From an uncultured Candidatus Competibacteraceae bacterium (lineage in GTDB: Bacteria; Pseudomonadota; Gammaproteobacteria; Competibacterales; Competibacteraceae), in NCBI GenBank assembly GCA_937960715.1, contig CALGOO010000235.1, positions 1 through 42,580 of the forward strand: DNA of 42,580 bases, written 5' to 3'. Each line of letters starts with the position of its first letter. Position 1 is the stretch's first letter. The notes beneath the pieces were generated by a model. That model was not told where the DNA came from and did no database searches. It saw nothing but the letters and a program-made list of their open reading frames with translations. This document shows, in pieces, positions 33,915 to 41,153 of the stretch. The position numbers were made by a program, and so were the translations under genes.

Positions 33915-34736
33915 ATGTCGTCGCGCGGTGAAGTACTCGTGGCGATTGTCAAAGATCAGCGTGATTTCGAGATCGCGCGGGAGCAATGCTGGTATCGCAT
34001 CCCCGTTGACAGCGCCCATAAATTCCTCAAAAACCGCTGGCCTCCGCAATGGCTGGCGTTTTATCAAACCAAAAAGTTCGCGGGCGAGGCTTATGCGGTC
34101 AATTACTATGCGCCGGTGCTGGCGATACGGGAAGCGTACCGCGAACAGCTTTTCCCGGATGAGCCTCCCAATTCGAAGAGCGGCAAGCGTTATTATCAAC
34201 TCCTGCTTAAACCGTTGCAGCGATTAGCCAAACCAATTCTCAGTCGGCGGCGGCGAAGGATTGTCTTCATCCCCACCACGGCTGAGAAATTTTTCAACGC
34301 CTTTGAAATCAATGACCTGTACGATGGGAGTCCCTTGGAGGATCGGCTCTGGGCCGAACTGAAGCGACAGCGGCTCTGGGCCGAACGGCAGGAAGATGTC
34401 AAAGTCAACAACCGAAATTATAAACTGGATTTCGCCATCCACTGTTGCAAGGGCAAAATTGACGTGGAAACCGATGGCGATACCTATCACGCCGATCTGA
34501 AAAAAACGATTGCGGATAATTTGCGCAACAACGATCTGGCGTCCGTGGGTTGGCAGATTCTGCGTTTTTCCACCCGACACATCCAAGAGGAAATGCTGGA
34601 GTATTGCACTCCGATCATTAACAGGACGGTCGAATACCTGGGTGGGTTGAATGAAGGCGGATCCATACCTTATCGAGTCAGCCCAACAGTCTACGCGGCA
34701 AGGAGTCTTGACCCTGTCAATTCTCCCTTTGGGTAA
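33915..34736 (+). CDS. DUF559-like (Vsr-fold) nuclease domain protein
   Basis: A 273-residue protein. Its C-terminal half resembles the DUF559/Vsr-like PD-(D/E)XK fold: SPLEDRLWAEL, then YKLDFAI with Asp172, then DVETDGDTYH with Glu185 and Asp187, which would be metal ligands. The N-terminal half has no family I recognise. RLWAE occurs twice (residues 144-148 and 153-157), encoded by an exact 16-base repeat (34344-34359, 34371-34386), suggesting a local duplication. GC content is visibly lower than in the neighbours, which fits acquisition. It stands alone, between a divergent peptidase gene and a convergent sulfate gene. DNA-repair or defence function is possible but unproven. Confidence 0.72.
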   Translation: MSSRGEVLVAIVKDQRDFEIAREQCWYRIPVDSAHKFLKNRWPPQWLAFYQTKKFAGEAYAVNYYAPVLAIREAYREQLFPDEPPNSKSGKRYYQLLLKPLQRLAKPILSRRRRRIVFIPTTAEKFFNAFEINDLYDGSPLEDRLWAELKRQRLWAERQEDVKVNNRNYKLDFAIHCCKGKIDVETDGDTYHADLKKTIADNLRNNDLASVGWQILRFSTRHIQEEMLEYCTPIINRTVEYLGGLNEGGSIPYRVSPTVYAARSLDPVNSPFG

Positions 34737-34758
34737 GGCCAGAGGGAGCACCGAAAAA

Positions 34759-36480
34759 TCAGGACCGGCCGCGAACGAAGCCCAGACTTTCCAACTTCAG
34801 CAGAACGCGCTGGGCCGCCTCGCTGGCGGCGCAGTCACGGGTATCGATCACCAGGTCGGGATGTTCCGGCGCTTCGTAGGGGTCGCTGACGCCGGTGAAT
34901 TCCTTGAGGACGCCAGCCCGCGCCTTGGCGTACAGCCCCTTCCGGTCGCGCGCCTCGCAGGTCTCCAGCGGCGTGGCGACGTGAACCTCGATGAAGCCGC
35001 CGAGCGGCGCGATCATTTCACGCACCTGGCGGCGGGTGGCGGCATAGGGCGCGATGGGCGCGCAAATGGCGATGCCGCCGTTCTTGGTGATCTCGCTGGC
35101 GACGTAACCGATGCGCAGAATGTTGAGGTTGCGATGCTCTCTGGAAAAGCCGAGTTCGCTGGACAAATGCTTGCGGACGAGATCGCCGTCCAGCAGAGTG
35201 ACCGCCCGCCCACCCAGTTCCAGCAGCTTGACCCTTAGCGCATTGGCGATGGTGGACTTGCCCGATCCCGACAGGCCGGTGAAGAACACGGTGAAGCCTT
35301 GTCGGTGGCGCGGTGGATGGGTGCGGCGCAGTTCCGCCACCACTTCGGGGTAGGAAAACCAGTCGGGAATGTCCAGTCCTTCCCGCAAGCGGCGCCGGAA
35401 TTCGGCGCCGGAAAGATGCAGCGCGGTTTCGCCGGCTTGTACCTCGCTGGCCGGGAGGTACTGGGCGCGTTCCCGCACATGGACCATTTCCGGCAGCGGC
35501 ACGATCTGGATGCCGAGTTCATCCTGATGGTGGAGGGCCAGTTCCTGGGCAGCGTAGGGACCGTAGCCATACCGACCCTGGCGGTCCTGGCCCGGACCGG
35601 TAGGGTCGCGGCCCACGATGAAATGGGTGCAGCCGTGATTTTGCCGAACGATGGCGTGCCAGAGCGCCTCGCGCGGTCCAGCCATCCGCATGGCCAGGTT
35701 GAGCAGGCTGAGCGCCGTGGTCTGTTCGGGATAAGTCCCCAACACATGTTCGTAACACCGCACCCGTGCGTAGTGATCGACATCGCCCGGCAGGGTCGTG
35801 CCCACCGCCGGATGAATCAATAGATTGGCCTCGGTCTGCTGAACGGCGCGCAGGGTCAGTTCCCGATGGACGCGGTGCATCGGGTTGCGGGTCTGGAAGG
35901 CGATCACCCGCCGCCAGCCCAGCTTGACGAAACGGTCGCGCAGCTCGCGCGGCGAGTCGCGCCACTGCGGAAAATCGTAATGGGTGGGTGGCTCGATGCC
36001 ATGCAGCCGGCCGCCTACGTACACCGGCCCGGCCCGATGGAGCAGGTGGAACACGCCGGGATGCGCGTCGTCGTCCGTGCCGAACACCCGCCGCGCTTCG
36101 TGCAGCAGGTCGGGCCGCCAGACATCGCCGACCTCCAACACCGCCAGCAACACCCCCTCGGCGTCGCGCAACGCCACCCGACCGCCACGCCCGATCTGGT
36201 CGGCGAACGCCTTCGATACGTCCAGGGTGATCGGGATCGGCCACAAGGTTCCATCACCCAGCCGCATCTCCGCGACCACCCGGTCGTAATCGGCCCGGTT
36301 CAGAAAACCGTCCAGCGGCGAAAATCCGCCGTTCAGCAACAATTCAAGGTCGCAAAGCTGGCGTGGGGTCAGATCCCACGAGGGGTATTCCTGAGCTTGG
36401 ATCTTGAGCGAAGCCGCCCCGGCGGCATCGAGGTACAGATTTTTGAGAATGCCGCCGTGGGCTTCGATCAGGTGAATCAT
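34759..36480 (-). CDS. Bifunctional sulfate adenylyltransferase / APS kinase
   Basis: A 573-residue fusion that would activate sulfate in two steps: ATP sulfurylase (adenylyl transfer to give APS) and APS kinase (to give PAPS). Residues 1-385 are the sulfurylase, with QTRNPMHRVH at 196-205 and GRDPTGPG at 290-297. Residues about 395-573 are the kinase, with P-loop GLSGSGKST at 402-410 and FSREHRN nearby. Both domains look catalytically intact. The fusion order is sulfurylase then kinase. No reductase, transporter or cysDN genes are near, so its role (assimilation or PAPS supply) is not shown. Start is the ATG at 36480; the ribosome-binding site is weak. Confidence 0.94.
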   Translation of the reverse strand: MIHLIEAHGGILKNLYLDAAGAASLKIQAQEYPSWDLTPRQLCDLELLLNGGFSPLDGFLNRADYDRVVAEMRLGDGTLWPIPITLDVSKAFADQIGRGGRVALRDAEGVLLAVLEVGDVWRPDLLHEARRVFGTDDDAHPGVFHLLHRAGPVYVGGRLHGIEPPTHYDFPQWRDSPRELRDRFVKLGWRRVIAFQTRNPMHRVHRELTLRAVQQTEANLLIHPAVGTTLPGDVDHYARVRCYEHVLGTYPEQTTALSLLNLAMRMAGPREALWHAIVRQNHGCTHFIVGRDPTGPGQDRQGRYGYGPYAAQELALHHQDELGIQIVPLPEMVHVRERAQYLPASEVQAGETALHLSGAEFRRRLREGLDIPDWFSYPEVVAELRRTHPPRHRQGFTVFFTGLSGSGKSTIANALRVKLLELGGRAVTLLDGDLVRKHLSSELGFSREHRNLNILRIGYVASEITKNGGIAICAPIAPYAATRRQVREMIAPLGGFIEVHVATPLETCEARDRKGLYAKARAGVLKEFTGVSDPYEAPEHPDLVIDTRDCAASEAAQRVLLKLESLGFVRGRS

Positions 36481-36602
36481 GGGGGTCCGCTTCTGGTTGG
36501 GACGACCGGGTCGGCCATCGCCTTATATTTTCTTGTAAGCAAGAAGCGGTATACAACTAATTATCGGTTATAAATTTATGGAATACTGAAACTGGCGCGG
36601 GC

Positions 36603-36977
36603 TCAACGATACCCATAACCGTCGCCCCGCGGGGGCACATAATAGCGCGGCGGACCGTAGTAGCGGCGCGGCGGTGGCGGAGCATAACCGTCATCCTCGT
36701 CATACGAAGAATACGGCCGCTCGTTGTAGTAATACCCCTGCGACTGCCAATCCATGTCATTGCCGATCGCGCCGCCGATGAGCGCGCCGGCCAGAGCACC
36801 GGTCGCGGCGCCGCCGGTGGGATCGATGTCATGACCGATGGCCGCTCCCGCCATCGCGCCGAACAGCGCGCCGCTGGTCGCGTAATAGTTGGGGGGAGCC
36901 CCAGGCGGAGGCGGCGCGCAGGCCGTGCTCAAGCCCAGCGCCGTCGCCACGATGGCAATCTTGAATGACGCACGCAT
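36603..36977 (-). CDS. Glycine-zipper lipoprotein
   Basis: A 124-residue small lipoprotein. The signal peptide ends in the lipobox LSTAC, so the cysteine at residue 20 is lipidated. A glycine-zipper stretch follows (GALFGAMAGAAIGHDI and GALAGALIGGAIGNDM), which usually packs into a membrane. The C-terminal third is rich in tyrosine, proline and arginine (RRYYGPPRYYVPP). GGGA precedes the ATG. Function unknown; related proteins are found in the outer membrane. Confidence 0.82.
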   Translation of the reverse strand: MRASFKIAIVATALGLSTACAPPPPGAPPNYYATSGALFGAMAGAAIGHDIDPTGGAATGALAGALIGGAIGNDMDWQSQGYYYNERPYSSYDEDDGYAPPPPRRYYGPPRYYVPPRGDGYGYR

Positions 36978-37543
36978 TGCGAATTCTCCCTGGTCAATTC
37001 ATCGGAGTAGCGAAAATGGGTAAAAAAGTGGCGGCGGTCCCACGCGAACGGCGTCGGCACCACCGCCTTAACGCCCACATACACCCACGCTGGTTAAGAT
37101 GCAATATCCCACCAATCAAGTGAATGTTGCCTGAACGCCTTCGGACATTCCCCCTTTAGCAAAGGAGGGTGAGGGCAGCTTTGAGCCCAGAAGGCCAGGC
37201 CAAACCCAACGAAATCCACCCTACCCCCTTTTCAAGGAGGGGGTTCCATCCTTCGCTGGACAGAACGACCCGCCAGCAAACCTTGGGCGGTTCTTTATGA
37301 ATGTTCGTAGCATTAGCCACTGGGTCGAATTATTACTACAATAAATGAGGAGCGTCACGCTAAGAACATTGTTGTTTTTTGTTGCGATTGAATTTATTTA
37401 GTGACACAGATAAAACCCCGCACAAGATGTTTTTGCTGATACTGGGATTGGCGACCGCTAACAAGCGCCCGCGATCAGGATTCAAGCTGTAAAACCTACC
37501 AAAGCTCCATCGCTGCCCATGTGAAGAATTTGGAGGGGATATC
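36978..37543. other. 566-base intergenic region
   Basis: No gene is supported here. It holds an inverted repeat doublet at 37150-37247 and, from about 37310, an AT-rich part (for example ATTATTACTACAATAAATGAGG) just upstream of the surface-protein gene. That part is the likely location of its promoter, but no clear -35/-10 pair could be fixed. Confidence 0.5.
37150..37247. repeat. Inverted doublet of C-rich/G-rich repeats
   Basis: The left copy runs CCCCCTTTAGCAAAGGAGGG then TGAGGG. The right copy, CCACCCTACCCCC then TTTTCAAGGAGGGGG, runs in the other direction: its reverse complement has the same C-arm, loop, G-arm, AGGGTGG tail. About 45 bases separate them. This C5-loop-G5 type is common between genes of proteobacteria. 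Confidence 0.7.
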
Positions 37544-39454
37544 ATGAGCATACGAAAAATGCTAGCCGTCGTCCTGTTTGGCCTGCTGTTCGGCATGAGC
37601 CACGCGCGCGCGGCGAGCGTCGCCTACGATTTCAATGGGACGGGGTTTGATTTTGCATTTGGTAGTTGGAGCGGTTGGATCACGACGGGGCCAACCGCCG
37701 TCACCATCGGCGGGTTGGCGACCGAGTCCGGCGGCGCCGGATTTCTGCCTATACCCGGGGGGCCTTTGGACCTCACCGGCGCCCACGTCACGCTAACCGC
37801 GCAACTGATCGCCGCGAACGCCGCCGACAACTTGCAGATCCTGTTGATCGATCCGAGCGACAACAGCGCGGTGTACCAATTTCCGCTGAGTAGCTTCAAC
37901 ACGTCAGCGATGACCAACGTCACCCTGTCCGCTCCCAGCTTTACCAATGGTCCCGTCGCTTTATCCCAGATTAGGCGCTTGCAAGTGCAGGGGGATTTCT
38001 CGTCTGGCGATCGACTCAATTTGAGTATCGACAGAATTCTCGCCATTTCACCAGCGGATTTGGCGATCACCAAGAGCGACAGCCCCGATCCCGTAGTGGC
38101 GGGAACCAATCTGGCCTACACACTCACCGTAAACAACGCCGGGCCGGGCGCCGCCGCTTCGGTATCGCTTTCCGACACGCTGCCGGCGGGCACCACGTTC
38201 GCCTCGCTTTCCGTGCCCGGCGGTTGGTCGTGCTTCACGCCGGCGGTCGGCGCGGGCGGCACGGTGAGTTGCTCGATTGCAAACTTCGTGGCGGGCGCCA
38301 ATAGTACCTTCACCCTTGTCGTGGCCGTCTCGCCTTCGCTCGCCAACGGCACGGTGCTCAGCAACACCGCGACGGTATCATCGGCGACGACCCCCGACTC
38401 GAGCATTGGCAATAACAGCGCCACCGCCACCACGACCGTGAGCAACAGTGCCGATCTCGCGATCACCAAGGCTGACGGTGTAACCACCGCAACGCCCGGC
38501 GGCTCGGTGACCTACACCCTCGTGGCAACGAATAACGGCCCCAACGCTGCACCCGGCGCGACGGTGGCCGACACCTTCCCGGCCAGTCTCACCTGCACCT
38601 GGACGTGCGTCGGCGCGGGCGGCGGCACTTGTACCGCCGCCGGCTCCGGCAATATCAACGACAGCGTGAATCTGCCCGTCGGCGCTTCGACGACCTACAC
38701 GGCCAGTTGCACCATCGGTGCCACCGCCACCGGCACACTCAGCAACACCGCGACCGTTGCCGCGCCCGGCGGCGTCACCGATCCCACGCCGGGCAACAAT
38801 TCAGCGACCGACAGCGATACCCTCAATGATGGCGATGGCGTCCCCAGCGCCGTCGAAGACGGTGCTCCCAATAGCGGCGACGGCAACAATGACGGCACCC
38901 CCGACCGCAACCAGGGCAATGTGGCTTCGCTGCCCGCCGCGCGCGGTGGCGCCTACCTGACCTTGGTGGTGAGTGGCGGCTGCGCCCAGATCGACAGTGC
39001 GAGCACGACAACGGAAGCAACCTTCGGCGACGATCCCGGTTTTGATTACCCCGTGGGGCTGCTGGGCTTCAACCTGTCCTGCGCCAGCGCGGCCATCACC
39101 GTCTACTACCACGGTCAGAGCACACCGCCGGGCGAGGCGTACCGTAAATACGGTCCCACCACCCCGGCCAATCCCGCGACAATGGCTTTCTATGCCCTGC
39201 CGGGCGTGGCCTTCGGCAGTGCCAGCGGAGTTCCCACCGCGAGCTTTACCTTGACCGACGGAGCACTGGGTGACGACGACACCGGCGCCAATCCGCGCGG
39301 GCGCATCGTCGATCCTGGCGGCCCAGCCCGCGCGGCCGCCACGATCGGTGTGTCGATTCCCACCCTGAATCCGTGGGGCCTCGCCCTGTTCGGTGTGCTG
39401 TTGATGGCGGCGGCCTATCACGCCCGGCGGCGCGGCGGCCCAAGATCAGTCTGA
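37544..39454 (+). CDS. Surface protein with DUF11 repeats and IPTL-CTERM signal
   Basis: A 636-residue exported protein. A signal peptide (residues 1-24) is followed by an N-terminal beta-rich region, then two DUF11 repeats, the first starting ADLAITKSDSPDP (171-295) and the second SADLAITKADG (about 302-430). Then comes a linker of acidic Asp/Asn/Gly repeats (NDGDGVPSAVEDG, SGDGNNDGTPDRN) that resembles calcium-binding loops. A domain with GRIVDPGGPA follows, resembling the choice-of-anchor U domain. The protein ends in IPTLNPWGLALFGVLLMAAAYHARRR, quoted here as its key runs IPTLNPWG and the basic tail; this is the IPTL-CTERM sorting signal. It should be anchored or processed at the cell surface. 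Confidence 0.9.
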   Translation: MSIRKMLAVVLFGLLFGMSHARAASVAYDFNGTGFDFAFGSWSGWITTGPTAVTIGGLATESGGAGFLPIPGGPLDLTGAHVTLTAQLIAANAADNLQILLIDPSDNSAVYQFPLSSFNTSAMTNVTLSAPSFTNGPVALSQIRRLQVQGDFSSGDRLNLSIDRILAISPADLAITKSDSPDPVVAGTNLAYTLTVNNAGPGAAASVSLSDTLPAGTTFASLSVPGGWSCFTPAVGAGGTVSCSIANFVAGANSTFTLVVAVSPSLANGTVLSNTATVSSATTPDSSIGNNSATATTTVSNSADLAITKADGVTTATPGGSVTYTLVATNNGPNAAPGATVADTFPASLTCTWTCVGAGGGTCTAAGSGNINDSVNLPVGASTTYTASCTIGATATGTLSNTATVAAPGGVTDPTPGNNSATDSDTLNDGDGVPSAVEDGAPNSGDGNNDGTPDRNQGNVASLPAARGGAYLTLVVSGGCAQIDSASTTTEATFGDDPGFDYPVGLLGFNLSCASAAITVYYHGQSTPPGEAYRKYGPTTPANPATMAFYALPGVAFGSASGVPTASFTLTDGALGDDDTGANPRGRIVDPGGPARAAATIGVSIPTLNPWGLALFGVLLMAAAYHARRRGGPRSV

Positions 39455-39488
39455 GCGATGAAATCGAGCTGATTCGGCCATGGCGGAC

Positions 39489-39527
39489 GATGGGAGGTGA
39501 TTGACGGAGTTCCCATCATTCGATGGG
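39489..39527. other. Mutually exclusive hairpin segments
   Basis: GATGGGA (39489-39495), TCCCATC (39511-39517) and GATGGG (39522-39527) occur in order. The middle segment can pair with the first (7 bp) or with the last (6 bp, 4-base loop), so two alternative stems exist. No T-run follows. It lies between convergent genes, so it may only be a bidirectional transcription-end structure. Confidence 0.4.
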
Positions 39528-39562
39528 CGGGACTATCCTCCGTGGATAACGTAATACGGTTT

Positions 39563-40675
39563 CTAAAGGCCACTATCGTTCGTCAGTCGCGCCTGCAATT
39601 CCCGACCGATCAAGGCCGCTCGCCAGCCACGCCGCAGCGGCGAATCCACCCCGACCAGCAGGTTCTCCACATCCCGCCGGTCAGCGCAGGCCGGCGGCGG
39701 CATGCCCTGCTCACGTGCCCGGGCCGCGATCAGCGCGAGCCATTCATCCACTTGCGTGACCTGACTCGGTGTCAGACGCGGTCGCGCAGGCCGGGCTGGC
39801 CATTGGTCCGGTGGCTCGGCGCGAGCGGCCTCGATACGCTCCAGCAGGTCGGCGCCGTGCCGTTGTACCGTCCCCGCCGACAGACCGCGAACGCGCTGTA
39901 ACTGTTCCACATCCCTGGGGATCCGCCGGGCCAGTTCGACCAGCACGGCGTCCTCCAGAATCCAGCGGCGCGGCCGATCGTGAGTGCTAGCCCGCTCCTC
40001 GCGCCAAGCCGCCAGGGTTCGCAGCACAGCTCTTTGCACACCGCTCAGACGCCGATGCTCCCGAACCCGCCGCCAGGCTTCCCACGGTTGCAATCGATAA
40101 CGATCAGGATGACAAAGCGCCCGAAAATCCTCGCTCAGGGCATCCAGCCACCCACGCTCCTCCAGGGCCGCATGCTGCCGTCGGTACAATTCCGGCAGAT
40201 ACCGCACGTCGTCGGCCGCATAGCGCAGCCATTCCGGCGCCAGAGGTCGATGGCGCCAGTCGGCGCGAGTGTGCGCCTTGCTCAGTTCCACGCCGAGCAG
40301 TTGTCGCACCAGGGCCGCATAGCCGATCTGATGGCCCTGACCCAGCGCCAACGCCGCCAGTTGGGTGTCGAACACGGGCGCGGGCGCCGCGCCGCGCAGA
40401 TGAAAAAAAAGTTCCAGATCCTGCTGCGCGGCATGCAGTATCTTCGTAATGGCGGGATCGTGAAGAAGGTCCAGCAGGGGATCCAGCGCGGGGAGCGCCA
40501 GTGGGTCGATGCAGGCCACCTCATCGGCGCTGGCGACCTGAATCAGACAGAGTTGTGGGTAGTAGGTGCGCTCGCGGATGAATTCGGTATCGAGCGCCAG
40601 CCAAGCTGCTCCATGCAGGCGGGTACAAAAATCGGTCAGCGCGGCCTGATCGACGATATAGAGCAAGTCGCTCAT
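39563..40675 (-). CDS. rnd: Ribonuclease D
   Basis: A 370-residue DEDD-family 3'-5' exoribonuclease that trims tRNA 3' ends. The N-terminal exonuclease has WLALDTEFIRERTYYPQ (Asp29, Glu31), a second aspartate in HAAQQDLELF and the YAADDVRYLPELY motif. The C-terminal HRDC domain lies around residues 210-290. Start at MSDLLYIVD; a much longer open frame upstream (to about 41053) is antisense to other genes or out of frame with moaC and is rejected. The ATG overlaps the moaC stop by four bases. Confidence 0.93.
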   Translation of the reverse strand: MSDLLYIVDQAALTDFCTRLHGAAWLALDTEFIRERTYYPQLCLIQVASADEVACIDPLALPALDPLLDLLHDPAITKILHAAQQDLELFFHLRGAAPAPVFDTQLAALALGQGHQIGYAALVRQLLGVELSKAHTRADWRHRPLAPEWLRYAADDVRYLPELYRRQHAALEERGWLDALSEDFRALCHPDRYRLQPWEAWRRVREHRRLSGVQRAVLRTLAAWREERASTHDRPRRWILEDAVLVELARRIPRDVEQLQRVRGLSAGTVQRHGADLLERIEAARAEPPDQWPARPARPRLTPSQVTQVDEWLALIAARAREQGMPPPACADRRDVENLLVGVDSPLRRGWRAALIGRELQARLTNDSGL

Positions 40676-41148
40676 TCGCGCCGCCAAGCGCCGGATCGGC
40701 CCCCGGTCTTCTCCAGCAGAAGGATGTCGGTCATCGCCATGCCCCGATCCACCGCCTTGCACATGTCGTAGATCGTCAGCAGGGCAACCTGGACAGCGGT
40801 CAGAGCTTCCATTTCCACCCCGGTCCGGCCATGGGTCTCCACGGTGGCCCGACAGCGAACAGCGTTGCGTTCCGGTTGCGGTTCCAAATCCACCGCCACC
40901 CGAGTGATGGCCAGCGGATGGCAAAGCGGGATGAGATCGGCGGTGCGCTTGGCACCCATGATGCCGGCGATGCGGGCGACGCCGAGCACGTCGCCCTTGG
41001 CGTGCGCGCCGGCCACGATTCGCTCCAGCGTGGCCGGCTGCATGTGAATCCAACCCTCGGCGACGGCCGCCCGACGAGTGACCTCCTTGTCGCCCACGTC
41101 CACCATGTGGGCCTCGCCGGCGGCGTCGAAGTGGCTCAGTTCGGCCAC
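40672..41148 (-). CDS. moaC: Cyclic pyranopterin monophosphate synthase MoaC
   Basis: MoaC makes cyclic pyranopterin monophosphate, an early intermediate of molybdenum cofactor. The 158-residue product has LIPLCHPLAITRV, TGVEMEALTAV and the DMCKAVDRGM motif, with conserved Lys and Asp. The start is a GTG at 41148 giving VAELSHFDAAGEAHMVDV. It follows the pyrophosphatase stop by five bases, so the three genes hppA-moaC-rnd probably form one transcript. Confidence 0.93.
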   Translation of the reverse strand: MAELSHFDAAGEAHMVDVGDKEVTRRAAVAEGWIHMQPATLERIVAGAHAKGDVLGVARIAGIMGAKRTADLIPLCHPLAITRVAVDLEPQPERNAVRCRATVETHGRTGVEMEALTAVQVALLTIYDMCKAVDRGMAMTDILLLEKTGGRSGAWRRE

Positions 41149-41153
41149 GGTTC

